Shown in pieces: positions 1 to 6,262 of a stretch of DNA of 10,550 nt. Both the position numbers and the translations under genes were made by a program. Position 1 is the first letter of the stretch, and each line of letters opens with the position of its first letter. The notes under the pieces were generated by a model. That model saw only the letters and a program-made list of their open reading frames with translations. It was not told the origin of the DNA and did no database searches. Source of the DNA: Gammaproteobacteria bacterium (GTDB lineage: Bacteria; Pseudomonadota; Gammaproteobacteria; Steroidobacterales; Rariloculaceae); the NCBI GenBank assembly GCA_004357505.1, contig SMWC01000122.1, positions 1 to 10,550 of the forward strand, given 5' to 3'.

Positions 1-1
1 C

Positions 2-1285
2 AATGAACTGAGAACGGTTTCGCTGTCATTTCTACTTGTATTCATTTTGATGGCTGCTTATTACATTCTCAGACCGGTCAGAGATGCGATGGCCAGTGAC
101 TGGAGCAATACCGAAATCAGTGTGCTCTGGAATATTCAGCTGTTACTCAGCACTGCGATGGTTGTTCTATACGGGATCGCCTGCTCTCGCGTCCGCTTCA
201 AGATGCTGGTACCCAGTGTCTATATGTGTTTTGCGATCACGTTTGTCGGCTTTTATTTCGCCGCAGCGTCAATTTCGGATCGGGTGCTTCTAGACAAAGG
301 CTTTTATCTCTGGGTAAGTCTTTTCAGCCTGTTTCATGTATCGATTTTTTGGAGCTTTATGGCAGATCTGTTCAATAAGGAACAGTCGAGTCGTTTGTTT
401 GCCGTAATTGCGGTTGGGGCCAGCGCCGGTGCTACGATTGGGCCATTGATTGCAGGCCAGATCGTCAACGATATCGGCACGGACAATCTCATGCTCATTG
501 CCTCCGGCATGCTGTTAATTCCAATTCCGGTAATCTTTTATTTACAACGTCTGAAAAGCGTTGATCTACACAATGAAAACGTACACGCCGATCTCAGTGC
601 CGCCAAAATTGGTGGCAATCCTTTAGCCGGGTTTAAGGAGTTCTTCACCAATCCTTATCTTCTGGCAATCGGAGCATTTATTCTGCTTTTCGTGACGATC
701 AGCTCGTTCGTGTATTTTGAGCAAACCAACCTACTTCGCGAATTTACTAGAGATGAACGGACAGCCATCCTGTCCAATCTTGCGGCAGTAGTTAATTTCT
801 TGACGTTTGGACTGGGCCTGTTTGTGACCAGTCGGTTGGTGACCAAACTCGGCATGCCGACCACACTCGCGCTCGTACCGGTATTTATGTGTGCCGGCTT
901 GTTGATTCTCGCATTCGCACCGATATTAACCGTGCTACTGGCGCTACAGGTCGCAAGGCAAGCCGGCAACTACGGCATCACTCGTCCAGCTAGAGAAATG
1001 TTATTCACCACCGTGGATCGTGAAACCAGATTCAAAGCAAAACCGGTGATCGATGTCGTTGTCTATCGTGGTGGTGATGCGGCGAGCAGTATTGCCTTTG
1101 CCGGTCTGACCGATGGTGTGGGATTCGGTCTCGCGGCCATGGCCGGTATCGGTGCCGGCATCGCTGCAGTGTGGGCAACAGCGGGAATTTATCTCGGCCG
1201 GGCATTCGGTAAAAAGAATTCGGCGACCGATGAAGTTGCAGAAAGCTCTGCTCCGTATGCTCCGCAGCGGGCAGAATCGACGTAA
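2..1285 (+). CDS. ATP/ADP-antiporter-like (AAA family, COG3202-type) membrane transporter, 5'-partial
   Basis: The reading frame is open to the left edge, and the codons before the first in-window ATG (47) encode a hydrophobic stretch that completes the first membrane helix. The true start is therefore upstream, and about 427 C-terminal residues are visible. The protein is very hydrophobic, with about eleven to twelve predicted inner-membrane helices. Two signatures recall the bacterial relatives of the nucleotide transporters of Rickettsia and plastids: YYILRPVRDAM just after helix 1 (nt 59-91), and a late segment with TRPAREMLFTTVDRE followed by VVYRGGDA (about nt 980-1084). Free-living bacterial members of this group are usually annotated as MFS or NTP/NTP exchange transporters, and their substrates are unproven. 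The charged tail after about nt 1205 is cytosolic-looking. The gene ends 19 bp before the sulfatase start, so read-through is possible, but its base composition is visibly lower in G+C than everything downstream. Family assignment is fairly sure; substrate is unknown. Confidence 0.8.
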   Translation, partial: NELRTVSLSFLLVFILMAAYYILRPVRDAMASDWSNTEISVLWNIQLLLSTAMVVLYGIACSRVRFKMLVPSVYMCFAITFVGFYFAAASISDRVLLDKGFYLWVSLFSLFHVSIFWSFMADLFNKEQSSRLFAVIAVGASAGATIGPLIAGQIVNDIGTDNLMLIASGMLLIPIPVIFYLQRLKSVDLHNENVHADLSAAKIGGNPLAGFKEFFTNPYLLAIGAFILLFVTISSFVYFEQTNLLREFTRDERTAILSNLAAVVNFLTFGLGLFVTSRLVTKLGMPTTLALVPVFMCAGLLILAFAPILTVLLALQVARQAGNYGITRPAREMLFTTVDRETRFKAKPVIDVVVYRGGDAASSIAFAGLTDGVGFGLAAMAGIGAGIAAVWATAGIYLGRAFGKKNSATDEVAESSAPYAPQRAEST

Positions 1286-1291
1286 CAGGTC

Positions 1292-1299
1292 GAGGAGAG
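1292..1299 (+). promoter_or_regulatory. Ribosome binding site of the sulfatase gene
   Basis: GAGGAGAG lies 5 nt before GTG at 1305. It decides the start: the frame stays open back to an ATG at 1113, but that would put 64 codons inside the upstream transporter gene and place the signal peptide deep within the protein. Confidence 0.75.
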
Positions 1300-1304
1300 C
1301 AATC

Positions 1305-2981
1305 GTGGCCCGATTCTATGAGAAGATTTTCGTCGGCCTGCTGCCAGTGTTTTTGCTGGCCTGTGAAACCGAACCGCCCAGCGACACGGAAATCGTCACG
1401 CCTAAGCTGCGACCCAATGTGCTACTGATCGTCGTGGACGACATGGGCTATAACGAGATCGGCTCCTTCGGGAGCGAGATCGACACGCCGAATCTCGATC
1501 AGCTCGCGTTCGGCGGATTGCGTTTCACCAACTTCCACGCGGCGCCGAGCTGTGCGCCCGCGCGCGCCATGCTCCTCTCGGGCACGTCCAACCACCAGGC
1601 AGGCGTCGGCTCCATGAGTATCAAACGCGCCTACGACGCCGGGCGCGAGCCCGACCCCGATGCTTTAGGATTCGGCCTGCCGGGTTACGTCGGTCATCTC
1701 AGCGAGCGCGTCGCCGCACTGCCGGAGATTCTGCGGGCGGCCGGCTATCACACCTACATGACGGGCAAGTGGGACTTAGGAAGGGCGCTCGAGGACACGC
1801 ACATGCCCGCGCGGCGCGGTTTCGAATCCTCGTTTATCTTGACGACGGGAACGGCCGTCCACCTGGGCTTTCCCGACAACAACGCGAGTGGGGGCCTGCC
1901 CCGAGCCGACTCGCATCCCTATCAGGAAAATGGCGTGCCGGTCATGGAACTGCCGGAAGACTTCGCCGCATCGAAGATGTATACCGACAAACTCATCGAA
2001 TACATCGATGAGAATGTAGGCGACGGACAACCATTCTTTGCCTGGCTATCGTTCACCGTTCCGCATTCGCCGATTCAGGTTCAGGACGACTGGCGGGACC
2101 GGTACGCCGGCCGTTACGATGAAGGCTACGAGGTCATCCGCGACCGGCGGTTCGCCAAGGCGAAAGAGCTCGGCATCTTTTCTGCAGACCTCGACCTCTC
2201 TCGCTACGACTCGTCCGCAGAAGATTGGAACTCGCTGAGCGATGAGGAACGCCGGGTGCAGAGCCGGCTCATGGAGCTCTATGCCGCGATGCTCGAAAAC
2301 ATGGACTTCCATATCGGCCGACTCGTCGCCTACCTCGAAGAGACCGGGCAACTCGAGAACACGGCTATTCTGTTTCTGTCCGACAATGGCGCAGCCGCCG
2401 GCGGCATCCCCGTCCCCCCCAACTACCCGCCCGACAACAGTTACGAGAATATGGGCCGTTTTAATTCCTGGTTGAACTACGGGCGCGGCTGGGCGGAAGC
2501 GGCCACGGCACCGTTTCGAGACTCGAAGGGCAGCATGGCAGAAGGCGGAACCCGGGCAACCGCCTTCATCCATCACGCCGCCGTCAATGATCCCGGTGGC
2601 CTGGATCACGGTTATCTCACGTTTATGGACGTCGCTCCCACCATTCTCGACATCACCGGGACCGACGCGCCGAACGGCACATTCGAGGGCCGCGAAATCG
2701 TTCCGATGATCGGCAAGTCCTTCTGGGCTCGCGCGCAGGGCAGCTCCGAGCCGGTGCATGGTCCCAACGATGCAATCGGCGCGGAACTCCACGGCAACCG
2801 TACCCTGGTTCGCGGCGACTGGAAGATTCTCATGCCCGCATCGACGGGGCAGTGGGAGCTCTTCAATCTGGTCGAAGATATCGGCGAGACGAACAATCTA
2901 GCGGACGCGCAACCCGGGTTGTTGGCCGATCTCGTCGAAGACTGGGAGCGTTTCGCGGCCGATGCCGGCGTCGCCTACTGA
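1305..2981 (+). CDS. Arylsulfatase-like lipoprotein (sulfatase family, P. aeruginosa AtsA-type)
   Basis: This is a 558-residue type I sulfatase predicted to hydrolyse an organic sulfate ester outside the inner membrane. The GTG start has a strong ribosome site and gives a lipoprotein signal peptide (hydrophobic residues 8-19, lipobox LLAC, lipidated Cys20). Residue +2 is Glu, so outer-membrane sorting is likely. The active site can be read against Pseudomonas aeruginosa arylsulfatase, which it resembles along its whole length: Asp45-Asp46 (calcium), CAPAR with Cys83 as the formylglycine site and Arg87, Lys155, His254 in VPHSPIQ, Asp360-Asn361 in SDNG, and Lys408. The exception is TGKWDLG: Asp157 replaces the catalytic His115 of the Pseudomonas enzyme (KWHLG). 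Length is normal (Pseudomonas enzyme about 536). Cys-type sulfatases need a formylglycine-generating enzyme; none is encoded here. The gene converges on a TauE/SafE exporter gene 60 bp away. Substrate unknown; family certain, activity uncertain because of Asp157. Confidence 0.93.
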   Translation: MARFYEKIFVGLLPVFLLACETEPPSDTEIVTPKLRPNVLLIVVDDMGYNEIGSFGSEIDTPNLDQLAFGGLRFTNFHAAPSCAPARAMLLSGTSNHQAGVGSMSIKRAYDAGREPDPDALGFGLPGYVGHLSERVAALPEILRAAGYHTYMTGKWDLGRALEDTHMPARRGFESSFILTTGTAVHLGFPDNNASGGLPRADSHPYQENGVPVMELPEDFAASKMYTDKLIEYIDENVGDGQPFFAWLSFTVPHSPIQVQDDWRDRYAGRYDEGYEVIRDRRFAKAKELGIFSADLDLSRYDSSAEDWNSLSDEERRVQSRLMELYAAMLENMDFHIGRLVAYLEETGQLENTAILFLSDNGAAAGGIPVPPNYPPDNSYENMGRFNSWLNYGRGWAEAATAPFRDSKGSMAEGGTRATAFIHHAAVNDPGGLDHGYLTFMDVAPTILDITGTDAPNGTFEGREIVPMIGKSFWARAQGSSEPVHGPNDAIGAELHGNRTLVRGDWKILMPASTGQWELFNLVEDIGETNNLADAQPGLLADLVEDWERFAADAGVAY

Positions 2982-2985
2982 TTAT

Positions 2986-3017
2986 GAGGCGCTCGCCTGG
3001 ACCCCGCTAGCGCCCTC
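2986..3017. terminator. Inverted repeat between convergent genes, possible weak terminator
   Basis: GGCGCT (2988-2993) pairs perfectly with AGCGCC (3009-3014). The stem can be extended to GAGGCGCT/AGCGCCCTC with one bulged C, around a 15-nt loop. It lies in the 60-bp gap between the converging sulfatase and TauE/SafE genes, where a shared terminator would be expected. There is no clean T-run on either side, so a Rho-independent function is doubtful. Confidence 0.3.
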
Positions 3018-3041
3018 CCGGCTTGTTTCTAACGTCGCCTG

Positions 3042-3794
3042 TTAGCTCAGCCACGCCCCATAGATCAGCCGCACCGCCATAACGAACAACAGCGCTCGAA
3101 TAATCTGGGTGAAGACCTGCGGCTGAATAAAACTTCGCAGCTTCGTGCCGAGCGGAACGAAGACGAGCGCCGGCAGCACGGCAAGCAGACTTACGGTGAA
3201 TTGCTCGAACGAATACGCGCGTAGCGCCAAGAGTACGGCAAAGTGGGTTCCGGAAAGCGTCGCGAAAACCGCCGCGAGGGTAAAGACATAGGCCCGCGGC
3301 GTCAGACCCAACGCATCGACATAAGACGCGAGCACCGGCGCCGAGATGCCTGTTGCCGCTTGTAGCGATCCGGCAGCAAACCCCACGGCCGGCGCCAACC
3401 GATGGCGGGAGTCTCCGGCGATCGACAGATTCGGGTGCAAGACGCGCAGCAGCAGATAAGCCACGATCCAGATTGCCAGGACCGTTGCCAGGAACCGCTC
3501 GCTCGCAAGATAAAGCACGCCGGCGCCCAACATCACCCCGGGGACGCCCGAGAGCAGTAGCCGCGGCATTTCGGGCACTTCTTTTATACAGTCCCGCAAC
3601 GTCCAGGTGAGCCACAGATTGAGCACCAACACGGGCAGAATCATGATCAGTACGGTCCGCTCGACGCCTAAGAATCCCGCCATCACGGGCACGGCCACCA
3701 TCGGCAGGCCGAGACCGGTCAGCCCCTTGGTCGCGCCACCTACGCCTAAGGCGACGGCGATGATGAGTAACTCCTGCCAAGCTAATTCCAGCAT
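3042..3794 (-). CDS. TauE/SafE-family anion exporter
   Basis: This is a 250-residue inner-membrane protein with about seven to eight hydrophobic segments, the normal size for the TauE/SafE (DUF81) family. It shows the family's two Gly/Pro-rich repeats: GGATKGLTGLGLP (about residues 18-30) early on, and AAGSLQAATGISAPVLASY in the second half. Characterised relatives export sulfite, sulfoacetate or related anions produced during taurine and sulfonate breakdown, but many members have no assigned substrate. The frame is open upstream to an ATG at 3863. The ATG at 3794 is preferred because it follows AGGGGG at 6 nt and begins MLELAWQELL, directly before helix 1. The gene converges with the sulfatase gene and diverges from the CMD-like gene. 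A sulfur-linked role next to a sulfatase is tempting, but sulfatases release sulfate rather than sulfite. Family confident; substrate inferred only. Confidence 0.88.
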   Translation of the reverse strand: MLELAWQELLIIAVALGVGGATKGLTGLGLPMVAVPVMAGFLGVERTVLIMILPVLVLNLWLTWTLRDCIKEVPEMPRLLLSGVPGVMLGAGVLYLASERFLATVLAIWIVAYLLLRVLHPNLSIAGDSRHRLAPAVGFAAGSLQAATGISAPVLASYVDALGLTPRAYVFTLAAVFATLSGTHFAVLLALRAYSFEQFTVSLLAVLPALVFVPLGTKLRSFIQPQVFTQIIRALLFVMAVRLIYGAWLS

Positions 3795-3800
3795 TTCTGT

Positions 3801-3822
3801 CCCCCTCATGGGGTCTGAACCC
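3801..3822 (-). promoter_or_regulatory. Ribosome binding site of the TauE/SafE gene inside two overlapping small hairpins
   Basis: On the minus strand AGGGGG (plus coordinates 3801-3806) lies 6 nt before ATG 3794 and fixes that start. The same RNA can form CCCC-AUGA-GGGG (3802-3813), which hides the site. Alternatively it can form GGGU-UCAG-ACCC (3811-3822), which shares bases with the first hairpin and would free the site. Both stems are only 4 bp, so regulation is speculative. Confidence 0.45.
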
Positions 3823-3872
3823 GCTACACTGAACCGATAGTCCCGAGCTCGATCACCCTGCACCAGGCCGGG

Positions 3873-3890
3873 ACGATTTTATGCAATCGT
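3873..3890. promoter_or_regulatory. Dyad ACGATT-N6-AATCGT in a divergent intergenic region, possible operator
   Basis: A perfect 6-bp inverted repeat with a 6-bp spacer lies 22 bp before the ATG of the CMD-like gene and 79 bp before that of the divergent TauE/SafE gene. Size and placement would suit a dimeric regulator. No regulator gene is in the window, and I could not find convincing -35/-10 pairs for either gene in this 117-bp gap. Confidence 0.25.
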
Positions 3891-3911
3891 TTGCAGAATA
3901 GCGAGGTAGTC

Positions 3912-4544
3912 ATGAGCGGTCCGCGAATAAGCTATGTTGAGCCGCAGGACATCACGGACCCCGAGATGATCGAGGAGCTCGAACGTTGCGCCGCTATCGG
4001 TACGCCGCGCCCGGAAAGCCAGTCGATTAGGGCTCATGTTCCTGCAATCTTTTTCGGCTTCGCCAAAGTTTGGCGCGACTCTTTCTACGAGGGGGTTCTA
4101 GACAACGCGGTCAAAGAACTGTGCCGCATCTATGTGTCTCACTCGGTGAAATGTGAGTATTGTGGCAATCAGAGATCCACAAAAGCACAAGGGGTCGTCG
4201 AGGCCGACTACATGGATCTACTCAATTTCGAGAAATCCGAGCGCTACGATCAGCGCCAGAAGGCTGCGCTCGCCTACGCCGAGGCCATCACCTGGGACTT
4301 GCCAACCGACGATGCGCTGTGGGAAAGGCTCCACGCCAACTTCAGCGAACCGGAACTCGTCGAACTCGGTTTCTTTATCGCCTTAACCATGGGCCAGCAA
4401 CGCTGGCTGCGAACCCTTGGCATCGATCATCATCAAATCATGCCCGGATCCTCGGCCGGTATGGCATCCGGCCTTGAGGATGCAGAGCGCTCAAAGGCTA
4501 CGAGGACGTCTAAAGACTACTGGGCGAAAGACAAGCTCGCCTGA
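3912..4544 (+). CDS. Carboxymuconolactone decarboxylase/AhpD-like family protein
   Basis: This is a 210-residue, helix-rich, probably cytosolic protein of the CMD/AhpD-like fold. Residues 63-100 hold the family core: VKELCRIYVSHSVKCEYC with Glu69, Cys81 and Cys84 at the spacing of the AhpD thiol active site (Glu118, Cys130, Cys133). Where AhpD has His137, this protein has Arg88. Redox chemistry by the CxxC pair is possible; actual carboxymuconolactone decarboxylation is not implied by the family name. ATG 3912 is chosen because GAGG (3903-3906) precedes it by 5 nt; an upstream TTG at 3891 adds seven unlikely residues. A helical half (about residues 115-160) and a C-terminal motif with MGQQRWLRTLGIDHH follow, and the last 30 residues are polar. 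It is the first gene of a + strand run leading into the TRAP genes, with a 105-bp gap before dctP. Family confident; role unknown. Confidence 0.8.
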   Translation: MSGPRISYVEPQDITDPEMIEELERCAAIGTPRPESQSIRAHVPAIFFGFAKVWRDSFYEGVLDNAVKELCRIYVSHSVKCEYCGNQRSTKAQGVVEADYMDLLNFEKSERYDQRQKAALAYAEAITWDLPTDDALWERLHANFSEPELVELGFFIALTMGQQRWLRTLGIDHHQIMPGSSAGMASGLEDAERSKATRTSKDYWAKDKLA

Positions 4545-4637
4545 GGACCCGCTCATAAGAGACTGTATGGCGGCAAAGCAGTGCGATACTCTTGGCGACG
4601 GCATCGATACGAGTCGGACGAATAATGAAGAATCCGA

Positions 4638-4643
4638 GAGGTG
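4638..4643 (+). promoter_or_regulatory. Ribosome binding site of the TRAP binding-protein gene
   Basis: GAGGTG lies 6 nt before ATG 4650. An in-frame GTG at 4641 overlaps this site itself and is rejected as the start. The 105-bp gap before it (4545-4649) contains no promoter pair or hairpin that I find convincing. Confidence 0.65.
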
Positions 4644-4649
4644 AAGACC

Positions 4650-5693
4650 ATGAAACATGATAGAAAAACTGCGCTAACTGGCCTCCTTACCAGGTCGACA
4701 CGCCATGCGCTGATGGTCACGGCTGCAGCCTTTACCCTGAGCGGTTGCGGCGGCGACGGCACGGCCGAGGATCAAGTCTATCTGATCAAATTTCCGCATG
4801 TAACCGCGCCCGGCACACCCAAGGGTCAGACCGCACAACGTTTCAAGGAACAAGCCGAGGCACGCTTCCCGGGGCGGGTCGCCGTCGAGATCTACCCTTC
4901 CAGCCAATTAATGAATGATGACGACTCACTGGAAGCGCTGGCATTCGGCGAGATTCAGATGATCGCCGTGTCGTTGTCCAAATTCGACCGCTTGACCCAT
5001 GCGTTTCAAATATTCGACCTGCCGTTCCTGTTTCCGAGCCTTGCAGCCGTCGAGAGTTTCCAGTCCGGGCCGACCGGGCAGGCGCTACTGACCGAACTGA
5101 CGGATAAAGGGTTTCTCGGGCTGGCATTCTGGCACAACGGCATGAAGCAGTTCTCGGCACCGCGGCCGCTACTCGTTCCCGAAGACGCGGCTGGTCTGAA
5201 ATTCCGCATCATGGAATCGGACGTCCTCCAGGCTCAGGTCCAGGCCATCGGCGGTAACCCGCAGAAAATGGCCCTCGGCGAGGTTTATCAGGCGCTGCAG
5301 ACCGGCGCGATCGATGCCCAGGAGAATACCTGGTCGAATATCTACTCCTCTAAGTTCTACGAAGTCCAAGATTACGTAATGGAGAGCAATCACGGTTACA
5401 TCGGCTATCTCGTGGCCGTGAATCCGCAATTCTGGCAAAGGCTGCCCGACGACATACGCTTAGGGCTAGAAGAGGTCCTCGCCGAAGTCACCGAGTGGGG
5501 CAACGCCCAGGCCGAAGTCATCAATCAGGAAGCGCGAGCCAAGGTAGCGGCTGCGGGTCGAGGCGAGATCATCGACCTGACTCCCGAGCAACTTGCCCAG
5601 TGGCAAGAGGTGATGCGCCCCGTCTGGGATCAGTTCGCCGCCGATATCGGGCCGGAGCGAATTGCAGCTGCCAGCAATGTGCAAGTCGATTAG
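4650..5693 (+). CDS. dctP: TRAP transporter substrate-binding protein, DctP family, predicted lipoprotein
   Basis: This 347-residue extracytoplasmic solute receptor should capture an organic acid and deliver it to the DctQ/DctM membrane unit encoded directly downstream. Family features are clear: KFPHVTAPGTPKG near the start of the mature part, the conserved Arg186 in GLKFRIM (the carboxylate-binding arginine of TRAP receptors), and then QALQTGAIDAQENTWSNIY. The last block, with SKFYEVQ and ESNHGY after it, is typical of the C4-dicarboxylate subgroup, so a di- or monocarboxylate is the likely ligand, though TRAP specificity is hard to predict. The N-terminus has basic residues, a hydrophobic stretch (about 20-30) and lipobox LSGC with Cys33 followed by Gly-Gly. 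The receptor is therefore predicted to be lipid-anchored rather than freely periplasmic, which is less usual in Gram-negatives. Length is normal. The gene is followed after 15 bp by dctQ. Family very confident; ligand inferred. Confidence 0.92.
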   Translation: MKHDRKTALTGLLTRSTRHALMVTAAAFTLSGCGGDGTAEDQVYLIKFPHVTAPGTPKGQTAQRFKEQAEARFPGRVAVEIYPSSQLMNDDDSLEALAFGEIQMIAVSLSKFDRLTHAFQIFDLPFLFPSLAAVESFQSGPTGQALLTELTDKGFLGLAFWHNGMKQFSAPRPLLVPEDAAGLKFRIMESDVLQAQVQAIGGNPQKMALGEVYQALQTGAIDAQENTWSNIYSSKFYEVQDYVMESNHGYIGYLVAVNPQFWQRLPDDIRLGLEEVLAEVTEWGNAQAEVINQEARAKVAAAGRGEIIDLTPEQLAQWQEVMRPVWDQFAADIGPERIAAASNVQVD

Positions 5694-5708
5694 TCGACGA
5701 CGGGATTC

Positions 5709-6239
5709 GTGAGCTCTCTGATTCCGCGTATACGCGACTTCCTCGACCACGCCGAGGAAACCTTCATGGCCGTCGCGCTGGCGTTCATGACGATACTGAC
5801 GTTCATCCAGGTCGTACTGCGCGAATTCGGCACCGGCTGGGTCTGGTCGTTGGAGGCGACTACCTACACATTCGCCTGGCTGGTTCTGATCGGCATGTCG
5901 TACGGCGTCCGCACGCAGGCACATATCGCCATCGACCTCGTCGGCAACAAGCTGGCACCCGGACCTCGGCGCATCATGGCGCTCATCGCGGTCAGCCTGT
6001 GCCTGGTCTATTGCGGGTTCATGTTCTATGGCAGCAGCCGGTTCGTGGACGGGCTCATCACGCTTGGTAACAACGCACGCGACATTCCGGCGCCGCGGTG
6101 GTTCCTGACGGGGATCATGCCGGTGGCGTTCACGCTGCTCGCTTTGCGCTTCGTGCAGGTCGGCATACGAATCTATCGTGGTGAGCTCACAAGCCTCGGC
6201 CATACGACACGGAAGTCGGATCCCGCAGAGTCCGCGTAG
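5709..6239 (+). CDS. dctQ: TRAP transporter small membrane subunit, DctQ family
   Basis: This 176-residue inner-membrane protein with four predicted helices (about residues 17-37, 47-68, 88-110 and 130-152) is the small subunit that pairs with DctM. WSLEATTYTFAWLVLIG in helix 2 and the following TQAHIAIDLV are characteristic of DctQ. The start is GTG at 5709 with only a poor ribosome site (ACGGGA). No ATG lies between the dctP stop in the same frame and residue 20, and starting there would cut into the first helix. Weak initiation 15 bp after dctP suggests translational coupling and lower output than the receptor, as is common in TRAP operons. The gene ends 23 bp before dctM. The C-terminal 20 residues are polar and probably cytosolic. 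Confidence 0.9.
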   Translation: MSSLIPRIRDFLDHAEETFMAVALAFMTILTFIQVVLREFGTGWVWSLEATTYTFAWLVLIGMSYGVRTQAHIAIDLVGNKLAPGPRRIMALIAVSLCLVYCGFMFYGSSRFVDGLITLGNNARDIPAPRWFLTGIMPVAFTLLALRFVQVGIRIYRGELTSLGHTTRKSDPAESA

Positions 6240-6262
6240 CGGGACGCGGACACGGCCTAACG

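Noticed and set aside
1113..1304. N-terminal extension of the sulfatase reading frame back to an ATG at 1113
   Set aside because: It lies within the coding sequence of the upstream transporter, is basic and low-complexity, and would bury the lipoprotein signal. GTG 1305 has a strong ribosome site.
2046..2792. Long open frame antisense to the sulfatase (about 248 codons)
   Set aside because: It is opposite a sulfatase whose catalytic motifs are all in the other strand's frame. Long antisense frames are expected in G+C-rich genes, and its translation shows no recognisable domain.
3007..3780. Alternative minus-strand frame through the TauE/SafE gene
   Set aside because: Its translation is Arg/Ala-rich without membrane segments. 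The other frame gives a typical TauE/SafE protein with a ribosome site.
4545..4649. Promoter for the TRAP genes in the 105-bp gap after the CMD-like gene
   Set aside because: GATACT (4585-4590) and AATAAT resemble -10 elements, but neither has a -35 element at a suitable distance.
5466..6203. Antisense and +2 frames across the dctP end and dctQ
   Set aside because: Their translations are rich in Arg, His and Gln with no family features, while dctP and dctQ are clear in their own frames.
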